The position numbers and the translations under genes are program-made. From Sideroxyarcus emersonii (GTDB lineage Bacteria; Pseudomonadota; Gammaproteobacteria; Burkholderiales; Gallionellaceae), in the NCBI RefSeq assembly GCF_021654335.1, contig NZ_AP023423.1, forward strand, positions 2,169,001 through 2,233,000: a DNA stretch of 64,000 bases. Direction: 5' to 3'. Positions 53,768 to 63,933 of this stretch are shown here, piece after piece (position 1 is the stretch's first letter; each line of letters starts with the position of its first letter). Under the pieces are notes generated by a model. The model had not been told where the DNA came from. It saw nothing but the letters and a program-made list of their open reading frames with translations, and ran no database searches.

Positions 53768-55195
53768 TCAGCGTTCGGCCATCTGGGTACTATCCCAGCC
53801 GCCGCCGAGTGCGCGAATCAGGTTGACACTGGCTTGCAAGCGCCTTCTGCGCAGGTTGAGTTCGTCCAATTGCACCTGCTGCGCCGCGGCTTGCGCGGTC
53901 ACGACTTCCAGGTAACTGGCGATTCCTTCGCGATAACGGTTCATGGCGATATCCAGCGTGCGCTGCGTATCGACAACCGCAGCCGTCAGAGCCTTGCCCT
54001 CCTCGGTCAGCTCGTTCAGCAGCGACAGGTTATCTTCGACCTCCCGGAAAGCCTGCAGCACAGTGGCACGGTATCTGGCGCCGGCCACCTTGAAGGCGGC
54101 CTCTTCCTGCGCCACCACGGCCTCGCGTCGGCCTGCATCGAATATGGTCATCAGCGCACTCGGCCCGATCATCCAGTACAGGTTAGGCGCATTCAGCCAT
54201 CCCGCCTGGTTGGTGCTTTCATATCCGCCAGCGGCATTCAGATTGAGGGTCGGGAAGAATGCCGATTTGGCCACGCCGATACGCGCATTGGCTGCCGCCA
54301 GATTGCGTTCCGCCGCAGAGATATCCGGCCTGCGCTGCAACAGCGTGGTCGGCACCCCCACCGGGATGGAAGGCAACTGGATATCCACCACGGCAGGTGC
54401 GATGACAAAGCTGGAAGCCGATTCGCCGACCAGCGTGGCGATCGCATGCTGATATAGCGCCCTGCTCGCCGCGATGTCGGAAATCTTGGCTTTGGCCGTC
54501 TCGAGCTGAACCTTGGCGCGGGAGACATCCAGGGCCGAATCGATGCCACCCTGGAAGCGGTTCTGGGTGAGCGTCAATGCCTTGGCATAAGCATCGACCT
54601 CATCCGCCAGCAATCTGGATTGCGCATCCAGCATGCGCAAGGTCAGGTAATCGTTCGTCAGTTCGGCTCGCAGGCTCAGATGGATCGACTCCAGTTCCGC
54701 CGCTGCCGCTTGCGCACCGGCTTCGCCCGCTTCCACCTGATTGCGCACGTGTCCCCACAGGTCAACCTCGTACGAGGCGGCCAGGCCGAGTGCGTTATCG
54801 TTGTATAGATTCGGCTGCGCCGCAGAACGCAGCGCCCGGGTCTGGGACTGCTTGTTGCGCGTCGAATAGGCGCCCGCCGAAAGCGTCGGGAAATAGCCCG
54901 CTCGGGCTTGCGCGGCATAGGCGTTCGCCTGGTCGAAATGCGCCACGGCCACGGCCAGATCGGGGTTCGCCGCATCCAGCCGCACCACCAGATCGTCCAG
55001 CGTCGAGTCCTTGTAGGCCTTCCACCAATCGCCGCGCGGCAGATGATCCGCAGGCTGTGCCGGTTGCCAGACCGAGGCATCCCCCTGGTAGGCCGCAGGC
55101 GCAGCAACCTTGGGCGTCTCGTAGACAGGCGCCTCGGAACAGCCGATCAGGATGGAAATACCCAGCATCGACGATGCCAGCCGCATATATCTCAT
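53768..55195 (-). CDS. RND efflux outer-membrane lipoprotein (NodT/OprM type)
   Basis: 475 residues. Signal peptide with lipobox LIGC (mature Cys near residue 19), then the repeated TolC-like helical-hairpin domains: ARAGYFPTLSAGA and ARIGVAKSAFFPTLNLNA mark the two halves. Third gene of the efflux operon; the start overlaps the adaptor stop by 4 bp. Confidence 0.94.
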   Translation of the reverse strand: MRYMRLASSMLGISILIGCSEAPVYETPKVAAPAAYQGDASVWQPAQPADHLPRGDWWKAYKDSTLDDLVVRLDAANPDLAVAVAHFDQANAYAAQARAGYFPTLSAGAYSTRNKQSQTRALRSAAQPNLYNDNALGLAASYEVDLWGHVRNQVEAGEAGAQAAAAELESIHLSLRAELTNDYLTLRMLDAQSRLLADEVDAYAKALTLTQNRFQGGIDSALDVSRAKVQLETAKAKISDIAASRALYQHAIATLVGESASSFVIAPAVVDIQLPSIPVGVPTTLLQRRPDISAAERNLAAANARIGVAKSAFFPTLNLNAAGGYESTNQAGWLNAPNLYWMIGPSALMTIFDAGRREAVVAQEEAAFKVAGARYRATVLQAFREVEDNLSLLNELTEEGKALTAAVVDTQRTLDIAMNRYREGIASYLEVVTAQAAAQQVQLDELNLRRRRLQASVNLIRALGGGWDSTQMAER

Positions 55196-56379
55196 GGCGC
55201 AGCCTCTTTCTTGTGGTCGCCGGCTTGCGCGTCCGCCCCCTGGATGCGCACGATGTCGCCCTGCACGATGGAATCGTTGGGGCTGTCGATCACACGGTCG
55301 CTGCTTTCGATCCCGCTGGACACTTCCACCACGCGCCCAAGGTCGCGCGCCAGGGTGATGGATTTGAGTACAACCCGGTTATCCGGCCCCACGGTCGCCA
55401 CTTCCAGCCCGTCCTTGCGGAACAGCAGCGCGCTCACCGGCAAACGGTAAATCTGGGCGCTGGAAGGAAGGTCGAAATGGACTTCCGCATAGCTTCCCGA
55501 GAACACCTTGCCATTCTTGTTATCCATCAGCAGCTCGACCGTGGTGGTGCGCGACGATTCGCGGATCGCATTGGCGGTACTCAGCACGCTGGCCGTGAAA
55601 GGCTGCCCCGGCAATTCCGGGAAGTAGATCTTCACCGGCATCTTCTGCTTGATCAGATAAGCGAAGCTCTGTGGCACCTCGGTATATATCCGCAGCCTGC
55701 GGTTGTCGACCACGCGGAACAACGCCTGGCCGTTGTTGCTGCCCGGATTGATCAACTTGCCGATATCGGTGTTGCGCTCGGTGACCACCCCGTCGAACGG
55801 CGCCACGATGCGCTGGAACGACTGGCTCGCCAGCAGGCTATCCAGATTGGCTTTCGCCGCATTCAATATGTCGCGCTTGGATTTGGCATCCGCTGTCTTC
55901 TCGTCCGATTCCTGGCGGGAAACGGAATCGGAAGCGACCAGATTCTGCCAGCGTTTGGCGGTGACGTCCGCGATCTCCCAGTTCGACTGGGCGGACGCCA
56001 CATCGGCCCGCGCCCGCATGATCTGCTGGTCGAGTTCCGGCGTCTCGATCTCGCCCAGCAACTGTCCCTTCTTGACGCGGGCCCCGATGTCGGTCTCCCA
56101 TGTCTTCAGATAACCGCTCACCCTCGCATAGATCGGCGCATCCAGATCGGCGCGCACATTTCCCGGCAGGATCAGTTCCTGCGTGCTGGGACCGAACTGC
56201 GGCGACACGACCTTCACCGTGACATGCTGCGACTCGACCGCTTTTTCCAGGTCATTCGCGTGATCGATGCGCATGTAGATGCCGACGACGGCAATGGTGA
56301 CCGCGACTGCGGCAAAAATCCCGCCAGCCAGACGCAGACGACGGCCAGACAAGGCAGGTTGAGGATGGTTATCAGACAT
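55192..56379 (-). CDS. RND efflux periplasmic adaptor subunit
   Basis: 395 residues. N-terminal membrane anchor (LAGGIFAAVAVTIAVVGIYM), lipoyl-like half-motifs DLDAPIYARVSGYLKTWETDIGARVKKGQLLGE and IVAPFDGVVTERNTDIGKL on each side of a coiled hairpin, then a beta-barrel domain. Links the permease to the outer-membrane channel. Overlaps the permease by 8 bp. Confidence 0.94.
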   Translation of the reverse strand: MSDNHPQPALSGRRLRLAGGIFAAVAVTIAVVGIYMRIDHANDLEKAVESQHVTVKVVSPQFGPSTQELILPGNVRADLDAPIYARVSGYLKTWETDIGARVKKGQLLGEIETPELDQQIMRARADVASAQSNWEIADVTAKRWQNLVASDSVSRQESDEKTADAKSKRDILNAAKANLDSLLASQSFQRIVAPFDGVVTERNTDIGKLINPGSNNGQALFRVVDNRRLRIYTEVPQSFAYLIKQKMPVKIYFPELPGQPFTASVLSTANAIRESSRTTTVELLMDNKNGKVFSGSYAEVHFDLPSSAQIYRLPVSALLFRKDGLEVATVGPDNRVVLKSITLARDLGRVVEVSSGIESSDRVIDSPNDSIVQGDIVRIQGADAQAGDHKKEAAP

Positions 56380-59300
56380 TGTTTTGCTCCACGTTTAATG
56401 TTTCAGCATGGGATACCGTGCTCTTCCCTTTATCCCTGTGCACCAGACTGAACACCACCGGCACAAAGAGCAGTGTTGCGACTGTCGCGAACGACAGGCC
56501 GCCGATCACAGCCCGGCCCAGCGGGGCATTCTGTTCGCCGCCATCGCCCAGACCCAGCGACATCGGGATCATACCGATGATCATGGCAAGGGCGGTCATC
56601 AACACCGGACGGAAACGGACAAAGCCCGCCTCCACCGCTGCGGCGATGCCGTCGTCGCCCATCTGCAGCCGTTCCCGCGCAAAGCTGATCACCAGGATAC
56701 TGTTGGCCGTCGCCACCCCCATACACATGATCGAGCCGATCAGTGCCGGCACCGACAAGGTGGTCCCGGTGGTGAACAACATCCAGATGATGCCCGCAAT
56801 GGCCGCCGGCAGCGCAGTGATGATGACGAAAGGATCCAGCCACGACTGGAAGTTGACCACGATCAGCAGATACACGAACACCACGGCACCGAGCAGGCCG
56901 AACAGCAGTTCGCTGTACGAATCGCTCATCGCCTTGACCTGGCCGCGCACCTCCACGAACGAGCCCTTGGGCAGATCGTTCGCGGTCTCCTCCAGCACCT
57001 GGTTGATATCGTGCGCCACGCTGCCGAGATCGCGCTGCTGCGTGGTGCCGAAGATATCGATGGTCGGCTGCACATCGTAATGGGACACCACCGACTCGCC
57101 CTGCCCTCTAGAAATCGTGGCCACGCCGCTAAGCAATTGCGATTCCGATGTCGAATCGCCGCTCGACAAGACCGGGATGTTTTGCAGATCGTTCAGCGTA
57201 TCCAGCCGGTACTGCGGCACTTGCACGACCAACGGATAGGAGACGCCGTTAGACGGGTTGACCCAGAAGTTCGGTGCGGTCTGCAAGCTGCCGGACAGGG
57301 AGACCAGCAGGTTGGTCGCAATATCGTGCTGGGTCAATCCCATCTCGCGGGCACGGGTGCGATCCACGTCCACATGCAATTCCGGCTGGTTGAATGCCTG
57401 CTGGACGCGCAAGTCGACCAGGCCGGGAATCTTCTTCAGGCGCGACATGATCATCGCGGCATATTTCTGGTTCTCGGCGCGCTTGAAACCGATGACCTGG
57501 ATATCGATCGGCGAAGGCATGCCAAAATTCAGGATCTGGCTCACGATATCGGCCGGCAGGAAAGCGAAGGTCGCTCCCGGGAAATCGTCGGCCAGACGGG
57601 CGCGCAGCATCTCGACGTATTGCTCGGTGGGGCGATGCCCCTCCTTCAACGTGATCATCACATCCGCATCGCCGGGACCGATCGGTGACGAGTTGCTGTA
57701 AGTCAGGTTGATACCGCTGACCGGCAAGCCGATGTTGTCCACGATATTGTCGATCTCTTCGACGGGAATGTATTGCCGGATCCGGTTCTCGACCTCGTCG
57801 CACAACCTTGCCGTTTCTTCCAGCCGGGTGCCGGTCTGCGCCCGGATATGCAGCTTGATCTGTCCGCCATCCACGACCGGGAAGAAATTGCGCCCCAGCC
57901 AGGGCAGGAGCATGAACGAAGCCAGCACGAAGCCGAGGAAACCTGTGATGAATTTGCGGCGATGCGTCATCGCAAGCAGCAGCAACTGGCGGTAGGTCTC
58001 GCGCACGCGGGTGAAAACGTTCTCGAAGCCATGCTGGAAGCGCACCAGCGGATTCTTGGGCACCACATGCTCTCCCTCATGGTGCGGAACATGCGGACGC
58101 AGCAGGTATTTCGCCAGCGTCGGCACCAGGGTACGCGACAGGATGAAGGAGGCGATCATCGCGAATATCACCGCCTCGGCCATCGGGACGAACAGGTATT
58201 TCTGCACGCCGCTGAGGAAGAACATCGGGATGAACACGATACAGATGGAAAGCAGCGACACGAAGGCCGGCACCACGATCTGGTTCGCCCCGTCGAGGAT
58301 CGCGCCTTCCACGGGTTTGCCCTGCTCCAGGTGCCAGTTGATGCTCTCGATCGTCACCGTGGCCTCGTCGACCAGCACACCGACCGCCAGCGCCAGGCCG
58401 CCCAGTGTCATCACGTTCAGCGTCTGGCCGAAAGCCGACAGCGCGATGATCGCGGATAGGACCGACAACGGAATGGAGATCGTCACGATCAGGGTCGAAC
58501 GCCAGCTGCCCAGGAACAGCAGGATCATCAGGCCGGTCAAGCCGGCCGCGATCACGCCTTCGCGGATCACGCCGTCGATGGAAGACCGGACGAAGATGGA
58601 CTGGTCACCCACCAGGTCGACGTTCAGGCCGGCCGGGGCACCCGCCTCGATGCGCGGCAGCAGCTCCTTCACGTGTTCGATGATATCCAGCGTGGAAGCG
58701 CTGCCGTTCTTCTGGATGGTGGTCAGCACCGAGTGCTTGCCATCGACGCGCACCATGTTCTGCTGCGGCGAGTAACCGTCGCGCACATGCGCCACGTCGC
58801 GCACCAGGATCGTCGCACCATTGACCGTCTTGATCGGCAGGTCGTTCAGCTCGTCGAGAATATTGGTACTCGCATTCAGCAACACGTTATATTCGAACGT
58901 GCCCATCTTCTCCGTGCCTGCCGGCAGGATCAGGTTCTGCTTCTGGATCGCATTGCTGACGTCGCTGGGGACCAGCCCCTTGGAACGCAAGGCCTGCATG
59001 TCCAGGTCGACGATGATCTGCCTGTTCTTGCCGCCATAGGGCGAAGGTACTGCCGCTCCCTCGACCTGCGCCAATTGCGGGCGGATGAAGTTGTTCGAGA
59101 TATCGAACAACTGGTTATCCAGCAGCGTATCGCTGGACAGCGCCAATTGCAGGACCGGCACGCTCGATGCGTTGTAGCTCAGAATCAGCGGCGGCGTGAT
59201 ACCCGGCGGCAGGCGTTTCAGAACGGTCTGGGAAAGCGCCGTCACCTGGCTCACGGCGGCATTGATGTTGGCGTTTGGCTGGAAGAATATCTTGACGACC

Positions 59301-59572
59301 GCCACGCCCGGAAGCGATTGCGACTCGATATGCTCGATATCGTTGACCGTGGTCGTCAGGTTACGCTCGTAGAAGGTCGTGATCCGATTGGACATGTCGG
59401 TGGGCGGCATGCCGTTGTAGTTCCACACTGCGCTGACCACCGGCACCTTGATGTCCGGGAAGATGTCCGTGCGCATGTTCACGTAAACCAGCGGTCCAAG
59501 AATCAAGATCAGCAGCGCCAGCACCATGAAGGTATACGGGCGGCTTAATGCGATTCGGACAATCCATATCAT
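56372..59572 (-). CDS. RND efflux inner-membrane permease
   Basis: 1066 residues, full-length AcrB-like transporter: 12 membrane helices in two halves with large periplasmic loops (starts MIWIVRIALSRPYTFMVLALL). In helix 4 the proton-relay pair of AcrB (D407 D408) reads D-E in GVLVDEATV. In helix 10 the AcrB Lys940 position reads Ala in GVATANSIL. So the usual Asp-Asp-Lys relay is altered. Substrate not predictable; the neighbouring two-component system probably controls it. Confidence 0.94.
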   Translation of the reverse strand: MIWIVRIALSRPYTFMVLALLILILGPLVYVNMRTDIFPDIKVPVVSAVWNYNGMPPTDMSNRITTFYERNLTTTVNDIEHIESQSLPGVAVVKIFFQPNANINAAVSQVTALSQTVLKRLPPGITPPLILSYNASSVPVLQLALSSDTLLDNQLFDISNNFIRPQLAQVEGAAVPSPYGGKNRQIIVDLDMQALRSKGLVPSDVSNAIQKQNLILPAGTEKMGTFEYNVLLNASTNILDELNDLPIKTVNGATILVRDVAHVRDGYSPQQNMVRVDGKHSVLTTIQKNGSASTLDIIEHVKELLPRIEAGAPAGLNVDLVGDQSIFVRSSIDGVIREGVIAAGLTGLMILLFLGSWRSTLIVTISIPLSVLSAIIALSAFGQTLNVMTLGGLALAVGVLVDEATVTIESINWHLEQGKPVEGAILDGANQIVVPAFVSLLSICIVFIPMFFLSGVQKYLFVPMAEAVIFAMIASFILSRTLVPTLAKYLLRPHVPHHEGEHVVPKNPLVRFQHGFENVFTRVRETYRQLLLLAMTHRRKFITGFLGFVLASFMLLPWLGRNFFPVVDGGQIKLHIRAQTGTRLEETARLCDEVENRIRQYIPVEEIDNIVDNIGLPVSGINLTYSNSSPIGPGDADVMITLKEGHRPTEQYVEMLRARLADDFPGATFAFLPADIVSQILNFGMPSPIDIQVIGFKRAENQKYAAMIMSRLKKIPGLVDLRVQQAFNQPELHVDVDRTRAREMGLTQHDIATNLLVSLSGSLQTAPNFWVNPSNGVSYPLVVQVPQYRLDTLNDLQNIPVLSSGDSTSESQLLSGVATISRGQGESVVSHYDVQPTIDIFGTTQQRDLGSVAHDINQVLEETANDLPKGSFVEVRGQVKAMSDSYSELLFGLLGAVVFVYLLIVVNFQSWLDPFVIITALPAAIAGIIWMLFTTGTTLSVPALIGSIMCMGVATANSILVISFARERLQMGDDGIAAAVEAGFVRFRPVLMTALAMIIGMIPMSLGLGDGGEQNAPLGRAVIGGLSFATVATLLFVPVVFSLVHRDKGKSTVSHAETLNVEQNNV

Positions 59573-59783
59573 GTGAGGCTACTCCAGTCGAAATCGGTGT
59601 CTTTATTCATGGAACGGCCAGCATGAAAGCTGGCCGATTCCAATAACTGCGGGATTATAACCAAGCGACACCTGTCAAAACTTCTATAAAATTAATTTAA
59701 TCAAGCAGATTCTGATCCATGACCGGCCCGAAAACCAGCCGCTTTCCGGGGTATTGCCGAAACTGGCGAAATCCGATACCTGC
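59573..59783 (-). promoter_or_regulatory. intergenic region with probable efflux operon promoter
   Basis: Minus-strand TATAAT at 59654-59659, about 85 bp before the permease start. TTGACA (59673-59678) lies only 13 bp before it, too close for a normal sigma-70 promoter, so an activator, for example the adjacent response regulator, may be needed. AT-rich stretch TTAAATTAATTTTATAG upstream of that. No gene. Confidence 0.45.
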
Positions 59784-61145
59784 CTATTCCCCAAGCGACC
59801 AGCAGAACACCGTTGCCCGCGTGCCCGGCTTGGCTGCCGCCAGTTCGAAACCGAAATCGTGCAGGCGGATGATCGCCATCACGATGCTCAATCCCAAACC
59901 GAAACCGGGGGCCTGTATTTCGTTCTGACCGCGATAAAAACGGTTAAGCACGGCAGTCCTCTCGCTTTCGCTGATGCCGGGGCCGCTATCGACGATATCG
60001 ACCTGAGGCCCGCGCTCCCCTTGCGCCAGCCTGACCTCGATCCGCCCGCCCGCGGGTGTGAATTTGATCGCATTGTCGAGCACGTTGACGAAGACCTCGA
60101 ACAGCAGATCGCCATCCCCGAGGATGGGATTGACGCTGCCCGCCGTGAGCGAAAGCCGGATCAGCTTGTCCTCTGCCAGCGGGATGAGAAAATTCACCGC
60201 CTGCTCCAGAATGTCCTGCAGCTTCACCTGCTTGAAACCCGCCCTTCTCTGCTTGTTCTCGATCTCGGAAATCCGCAGCAGGGCGCGGAAGCGCAACAGC
60301 AGCGAATCCACCTCGCCGATCACCTGCTCCACCATGGCCTGCTGGGCCGGCATACCCTCCATTTGCTGCTGCATGCGGTAAAGCACGGCGCGCAAGCGGG
60401 TCAACGGGGTACGCAGATCGTGCGCGATGTTGTCGCCCACGCTCTTGACCTCGGACATCAGCCTTTCGACCTCGTCGAGCATGCGATTGACGATGGCGGA
60501 CAGCATATCGAGTTCGTCGCGGTGCCGGCTCACGGGCAGGCGCTGGCCGATATCGCCGCGCATGATGAGCTCGCAAACCTGCTGTATCTGTTCGACGCGG
60601 CGCAGCGGACGGAAACTCAGGATCAGCCCGAATGCCAGGCCGAGCAGGATGGTCAGCGAACCGCCCCAGAAGAAGGTTTTCCTGGTGATCTCGCCGAACT
60701 CGGTGAGCTGCAGCACATCGTGGCCGATCAGCAGCGTATTCCCCGCGCCGATGTTGATCAGCAGCGCGCGCGCCGGCAGCGGCTCAGGCTGCAGATCGGT
60801 CACCAGCCGGGTGTCATAGATATAACCGTCCACCGGCACGCCATACGGCAACTGGAAAACGTTGCCGGTCAGGCGCTGCCCGCCCGGTGCGAACAACCCG
60901 TAGAAATAGACATGGCGCTGGTCGCGCTGGATGCTCCTGTCGATCTCTGCAGCCAGGCGATCCGGGGCAATCTCGCCGAAACGGATGTTCTCCAGCGTCA
61001 GCACCTGGTCGACGCGGCGCGTCATCTCCGTCGCCGTCTGCCAGTAGATGAAACCCAGCAGCATGACCACGCAGACCGCAAAGAACAGGCTGTAGAACAG
61101 GGTCAGCCGGAAGGCGACCGTGCGCGAGAGTTCAGCTATGCTCAC
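59784..61145 (-). CDS. sensor histidine kinase
   Basis: 453 residues. Membrane helix 1 (about 10-33), periplasmic sensor about 130 residues, helix 2 (about 165-182), HAMP, then HisKA with the phospho-acceptor in GDNIAHDLRTPLTRL, N-box FVNVLDNAIKFT, G1 DSGPGI and G2 GLGLSI. Active kinase expected. The start overlaps the regulator by 14 bp. It lies directly upstream of the efflux operon. Confidence 0.95.
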   Translation of the reverse strand: MSIAELSRTVAFRLTLFYSLFFAVCVVMLLGFIYWQTATEMTRRVDQVLTLENIRFGEIAPDRLAAEIDRSIQRDQRHVYFYGLFAPGGQRLTGNVFQLPYGVPVDGYIYDTRLVTDLQPEPLPARALLINIGAGNTLLIGHDVLQLTEFGEITRKTFFWGGSLTILLGLAFGLILSFRPLRRVEQIQQVCELIMRGDIGQRLPVSRHRDELDMLSAIVNRMLDEVERLMSEVKSVGDNIAHDLRTPLTRLRAVLYRMQQQMEGMPAQQAMVEQVIGEVDSLLLRFRALLRISEIENKQRRAGFKQVKLQDILEQAVNFLIPLAEDKLIRLSLTAGSVNPILGDGDLLFEVFVNVLDNAIKFTPAGGRIEVRLAQGERGPQVDIVDSGPGISESERTAVLNRFYRGQNEIQAPGFGLGLSIVMAIIRLHDFGFELAAAKPGTRATVFCWSLGE

Positions 61146-61812
61146 TTAACATGTACCCCGAACCGCGCACCGTATGGATGAGCGAAGACAGGCCCGGCAT
61201 ATCGACCTTGCGGCGCAGGCGGCCGATATGCACGTCGATGATGTTGGTCCCCGGATCGAAACGGTAGCCCCAGACCGATTCGAACAGCATGGTGCGGGTC
61301 AGCGTCTGCCCGAAATTGCGCATCATGTACTCCAGCAAACGGAATTCGGTCGGCAACAGGTCCAGCTCCACATTGCCGCGAATGGCCTTGCGTTCCACCA
61401 GGTCGAGTTCGAGATCGGCTACGCGCAGCTTGGTCTGGCGTTCCGAGCGGCTTTTGCGCCGCAGCAGCACTTCGACCCGCGCCGCCATCTCTTCCGAGGC
61501 AAACGGTTTCACCAGATAATCGTCGCCGCCCGCGCGCAAGCCATCCACGCGCTCGTCCACATCGCTCAGCGCGCTGATCATCAGCACGGGCGTCTCGATC
61601 TCCCTTTCCCGCATCGCGGTGACGATGGTCAAGCCATCCACGAAAGGCAGCATGCGGTCCAGCGTGACCAGATCGTAACTTCCGCTCAGCGCCCGATCCA
61701 GTCCCTCCTTGCCGTCTTTTGCCCACTCCACCTCGAACCCATGGTTGCTGAGCTCGTCCACGATCTCCTGCGCTGTGGTCGCGTCGTCTTCAATCGTCAG
61801 AATCCTGGTCAT
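61132..61812 (-). CDS. OmpR/PhoB-family response regulator
   Basis: 226 residues. Receiver domain (DD at 8-9, phospho-Asp in LVTLDRMLPFVDG, Lys in VKPFASEE), then a winged-helix DNA-binding domain (FRLLEYMMRNFGQTLTRTML...VDVHIGRLRRKVD). Pairs with the overlapping kinase. Likely targets are the efflux operon and perhaps the porin next door. Members of this family bind 11-bp direct repeats. Confidence 0.95.
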   Translation of the reverse strand: MTRILTIEDDATTAQEIVDELSNHGFEVEWAKDGKEGLDRALSGSYDLVTLDRMLPFVDGLTIVTAMREREIETPVLMISALSDVDERVDGLRAGGDDYLVKPFASEEMAARVEVLLRRKSRSERQTKLRVADLELDLVERKAIRGNVELDLLPTEFRLLEYMMRNFGQTLTRTMLFESVWGYRFDPGTNIIDVHIGRLRRKVDMPGLSSLIHTVRGSGYMLSEHS

Positions 61813-61964
61813 CCGTCAGCCCCCTGTCCGCGGCAAATGCCGCAGACTACCGATTACACAAGGCAAAATAACATATCGGCCACAGCCATAGATGAACAAA
61901 ATTTTATCCGCTCCACACCGGAATGGCTCGCCGCAACGGGGGCGCACGCTGACGAACCAGCAAA

Positions 61965-61999
61965 GAAAAAACCCACTGTGTTTCCACAGTGGGTTTCAA
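61965..61999 (-). terminator. terminator of the second porin gene
   Basis: AACCCACTGTG / CACAGTGGGTT, 11 bp stem with TTTC loop; followed on the minus strand by TTTTTTC. Confidence 0.9.
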
Positions 62000-62035
62000 G
62001 GTTTCCAAACTCCGACTGGCTAAGCCAGCAAGCGA

Positions 62036-63352
62036 TTAGAACTTGACGCGCACACCAGCACCGTAGGTGTTGAAGGTGGCGATGCTGCCCGGGCCAGTTG
62101 CAGCCACGTTCAGTCCACCAGACTTCTTGTCCAGCATGAATGCACCGTACAGGTTGGTCTTCTTGCTCAGGTTGTACTCAACCATGGCCGAGTAGTACTT
62201 GTCGTCGCCAGTGGCAGTCGATGCACCGAATGCAGGAATCTTGGCATCGTAGAAACCAGCAGACAGCTTGGTTGCAGAAGTCAGCTGATAGTTGGCACCG
62301 AACCAGAACACGTTGATATTCTTCTGTGCGCCTGTAAATGCTGTCGCTGCGGAAGAGAGGTTATATCCGTAGATTTGTTGGATGGTCTGATCGGCTGCAA
62401 AGTTGCTTGGTGCGGAGATTTGCATACGCTCGTAACCAGCCTTCAATGTCAACGGCTCGATTACCTGATAACGTCCTGCCAACATGTAGGAGGTCAGATT
62501 TTCGAAAGTAGCAGTCACCGTCCCTGGAGTTGCACCTGCTCCAAGCGAAGTCGTATCTTGCGCATATTGCACTGCAGCCTGAACACCGAAAGTATCCGCT
62601 TCGTAGCCCACGTTCGCCTGGAAATTGCTGCGTGCGGATGTCGCGTTCGCCATTCCGCCCATGCCGTACAGGGCATTCACGTTGAAGTTGCCGAACTTTT
62701 TGGCGTACTTGATCGCATTGTCCACGCGAGAGTTGTCGGTTGCACCGCCGCCGCCGTAAGAGCCGGAGAAGTTGATCGGCGAGAACATCTGCGCGTTAAC
62801 GGGGTCATATCCACCGCCAACGGAACCGATGATGTCGAGTTGCAAGCTGTACTGGCGACCAAAGGTGACAGTACCCAGATCATTGTTGGACAAGCCAACC
62901 AAAGCCATGCGGTTGAACAGCTGACCATTCAGCGCTGTGTCTGCGATCATGGCGCGGTTATTGACACCACCAACAGCTGTATTACCACCAGCCAAGCCAG
63001 AAGTTGCCACGCTGCCAGTACCCAGGCTGAATGCGGATTCCAGTTGGAAGATCGCGCTGTTGCCGTCACCCAGGTCTTCGCTGCCCTTGATACCCCAGCG
63101 CGATTGCGACTCGCCACCGTTCATCATGCCGCGCACAGTACCGACACGCGCGTTATTGCCGTTACCAGTTGGGTTGGCACCGGTCACGAATTGCGAGCTG
63201 AAGTTACCAGCGTTGGTCATTTGAGCAACGCCCACATCCAACACGCCGTACAGGCTGACGCTGGTGCTGCCCGAATTGACGGTCAGGTCAGAAGCAAATG
63301 CCGGTGCCGAGAAAGCGGCGGCAACAGCCAATGCGATAATTTTCTTTTGCAT
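62036..63352 (-). CDS. Gram-negative general porin, 438 residues
   Basis: Larger member of the same porin family: signal MQKKIIALAVAAAFSAPAFA, then SVSLYGVLDVGVAQM, KGSEDLGDGNSAIFQLE (the eyelet loop region of these porins follows), and C-terminal Phe (VRVKF). Shares almost the whole signal peptide with the porin at 52.4 kb, but the mature part differs and is 75 residues longer. AGGAG is about 10 nt before the ATG. Confidence 0.95.
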   Translation of the reverse strand: MQKKIIALAVAAAFSAPAFASDLTVNSGSTSVSLYGVLDVGVAQMTNAGNFSSQFVTGANPTGNGNNARVGTVRGMMNGGESQSRWGIKGSEDLGDGNSAIFQLESAFSLGTGSVATSGLAGGNTAVGGVNNRAMIADTALNGQLFNRMALVGLSNNDLGTVTFGRQYSLQLDIIGSVGGGYDPVNAQMFSPINFSGSYGGGGATDNSRVDNAIKYAKKFGNFNVNALYGMGGMANATSARSNFQANVGYEADTFGVQAAVQYAQDTTSLGAGATPGTVTATFENLTSYMLAGRYQVIEPLTLKAGYERMQISAPSNFAADQTIQQIYGYNLSSAATAFTGAQKNINVFWFGANYQLTSATKLSAGFYDAKIPAFGASTATGDDKYYSAMVEYNLSKKTNLYGAFMLDKKSGGLNVAATGPGSIATFNTYGAGVRVKF

Positions 63353-63933
63353 GTCTTATGAACTCCTATATGTAGATATCAACAAACCGGTAAACTCCCA
63401 AACCGCCTGCACTGCAATTATTAAGGTTACGTTACAAACCTTACAGTCAGCTTACGTCAGTCTGGGTTCGCCTCATCGGCAAGCAAGCCCACCGATGCAT
63501 TCAACCAAATTCCCCTGAGTGAGAATTCGCGGCGGATTATGCCTAAAAAATTATTTAAATCCGGCTTGTCATAAATAATTCACACAGACTGTGTCTATTG
63601 CGCAACAGCACAACGACTCGGCATTAAATTTGAATTTAAATTGCATAAAGGAATTGTTAATTTTCGCGCAAAACCCCAATGGCAAAGGCCTTTTATTAAC
63701 AGTGCCATTATGTTCAACGGCAATTGCGCAACAAAAAACTCACCTGACGAGCGCGCATTTCGCTGCGACGCTCGATCGTTTTTTCAGCGATGTGCCCTGC
63801 TCCCTCTCGATTCAAAAAACCGTCATATCGATTCGCTGCATATCGCACTCACCATTGTCAGCTTGCAACCAACCCAACAACACAGCAGACATTCTGGTAG
63901 TCTGAGCATGCAGTACGCGCGATCCTGAAATCG
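63353..63933. other. AT-rich non-coding region upstream of the second porin
   Basis: I see no gene with support. A frame of 104 codons at 63591-63905 has no coding-like composition or ribosome site. The part at 63520-63660 is very AT-rich. The porin's control region lies at 63422-63460 (see separate entry). Confidence 0.5.
63422..63461. promoter_or_regulatory. palindrome and 11-bp direct repeats before the second porin
   Basis: TAAGGTT-N8-AACCTTA (63422-63443) is followed by CTTACAGTCAG and CTTACGTCAGT, an 11-bp direct repeat (63440-63461). OmpR-type regulators bind sites spaced like this. The response regulator at 61.1-61.8 kb is a candidate; binding is inferred. Confidence 0.4.

Noticed and set aside
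63591-63905. 104-codon frame in the AT-rich region near the window end
   Set aside because: No Shine-Dalgarno, no hydrophobic or domain pattern, and composition like the surrounding non-coding DNA.
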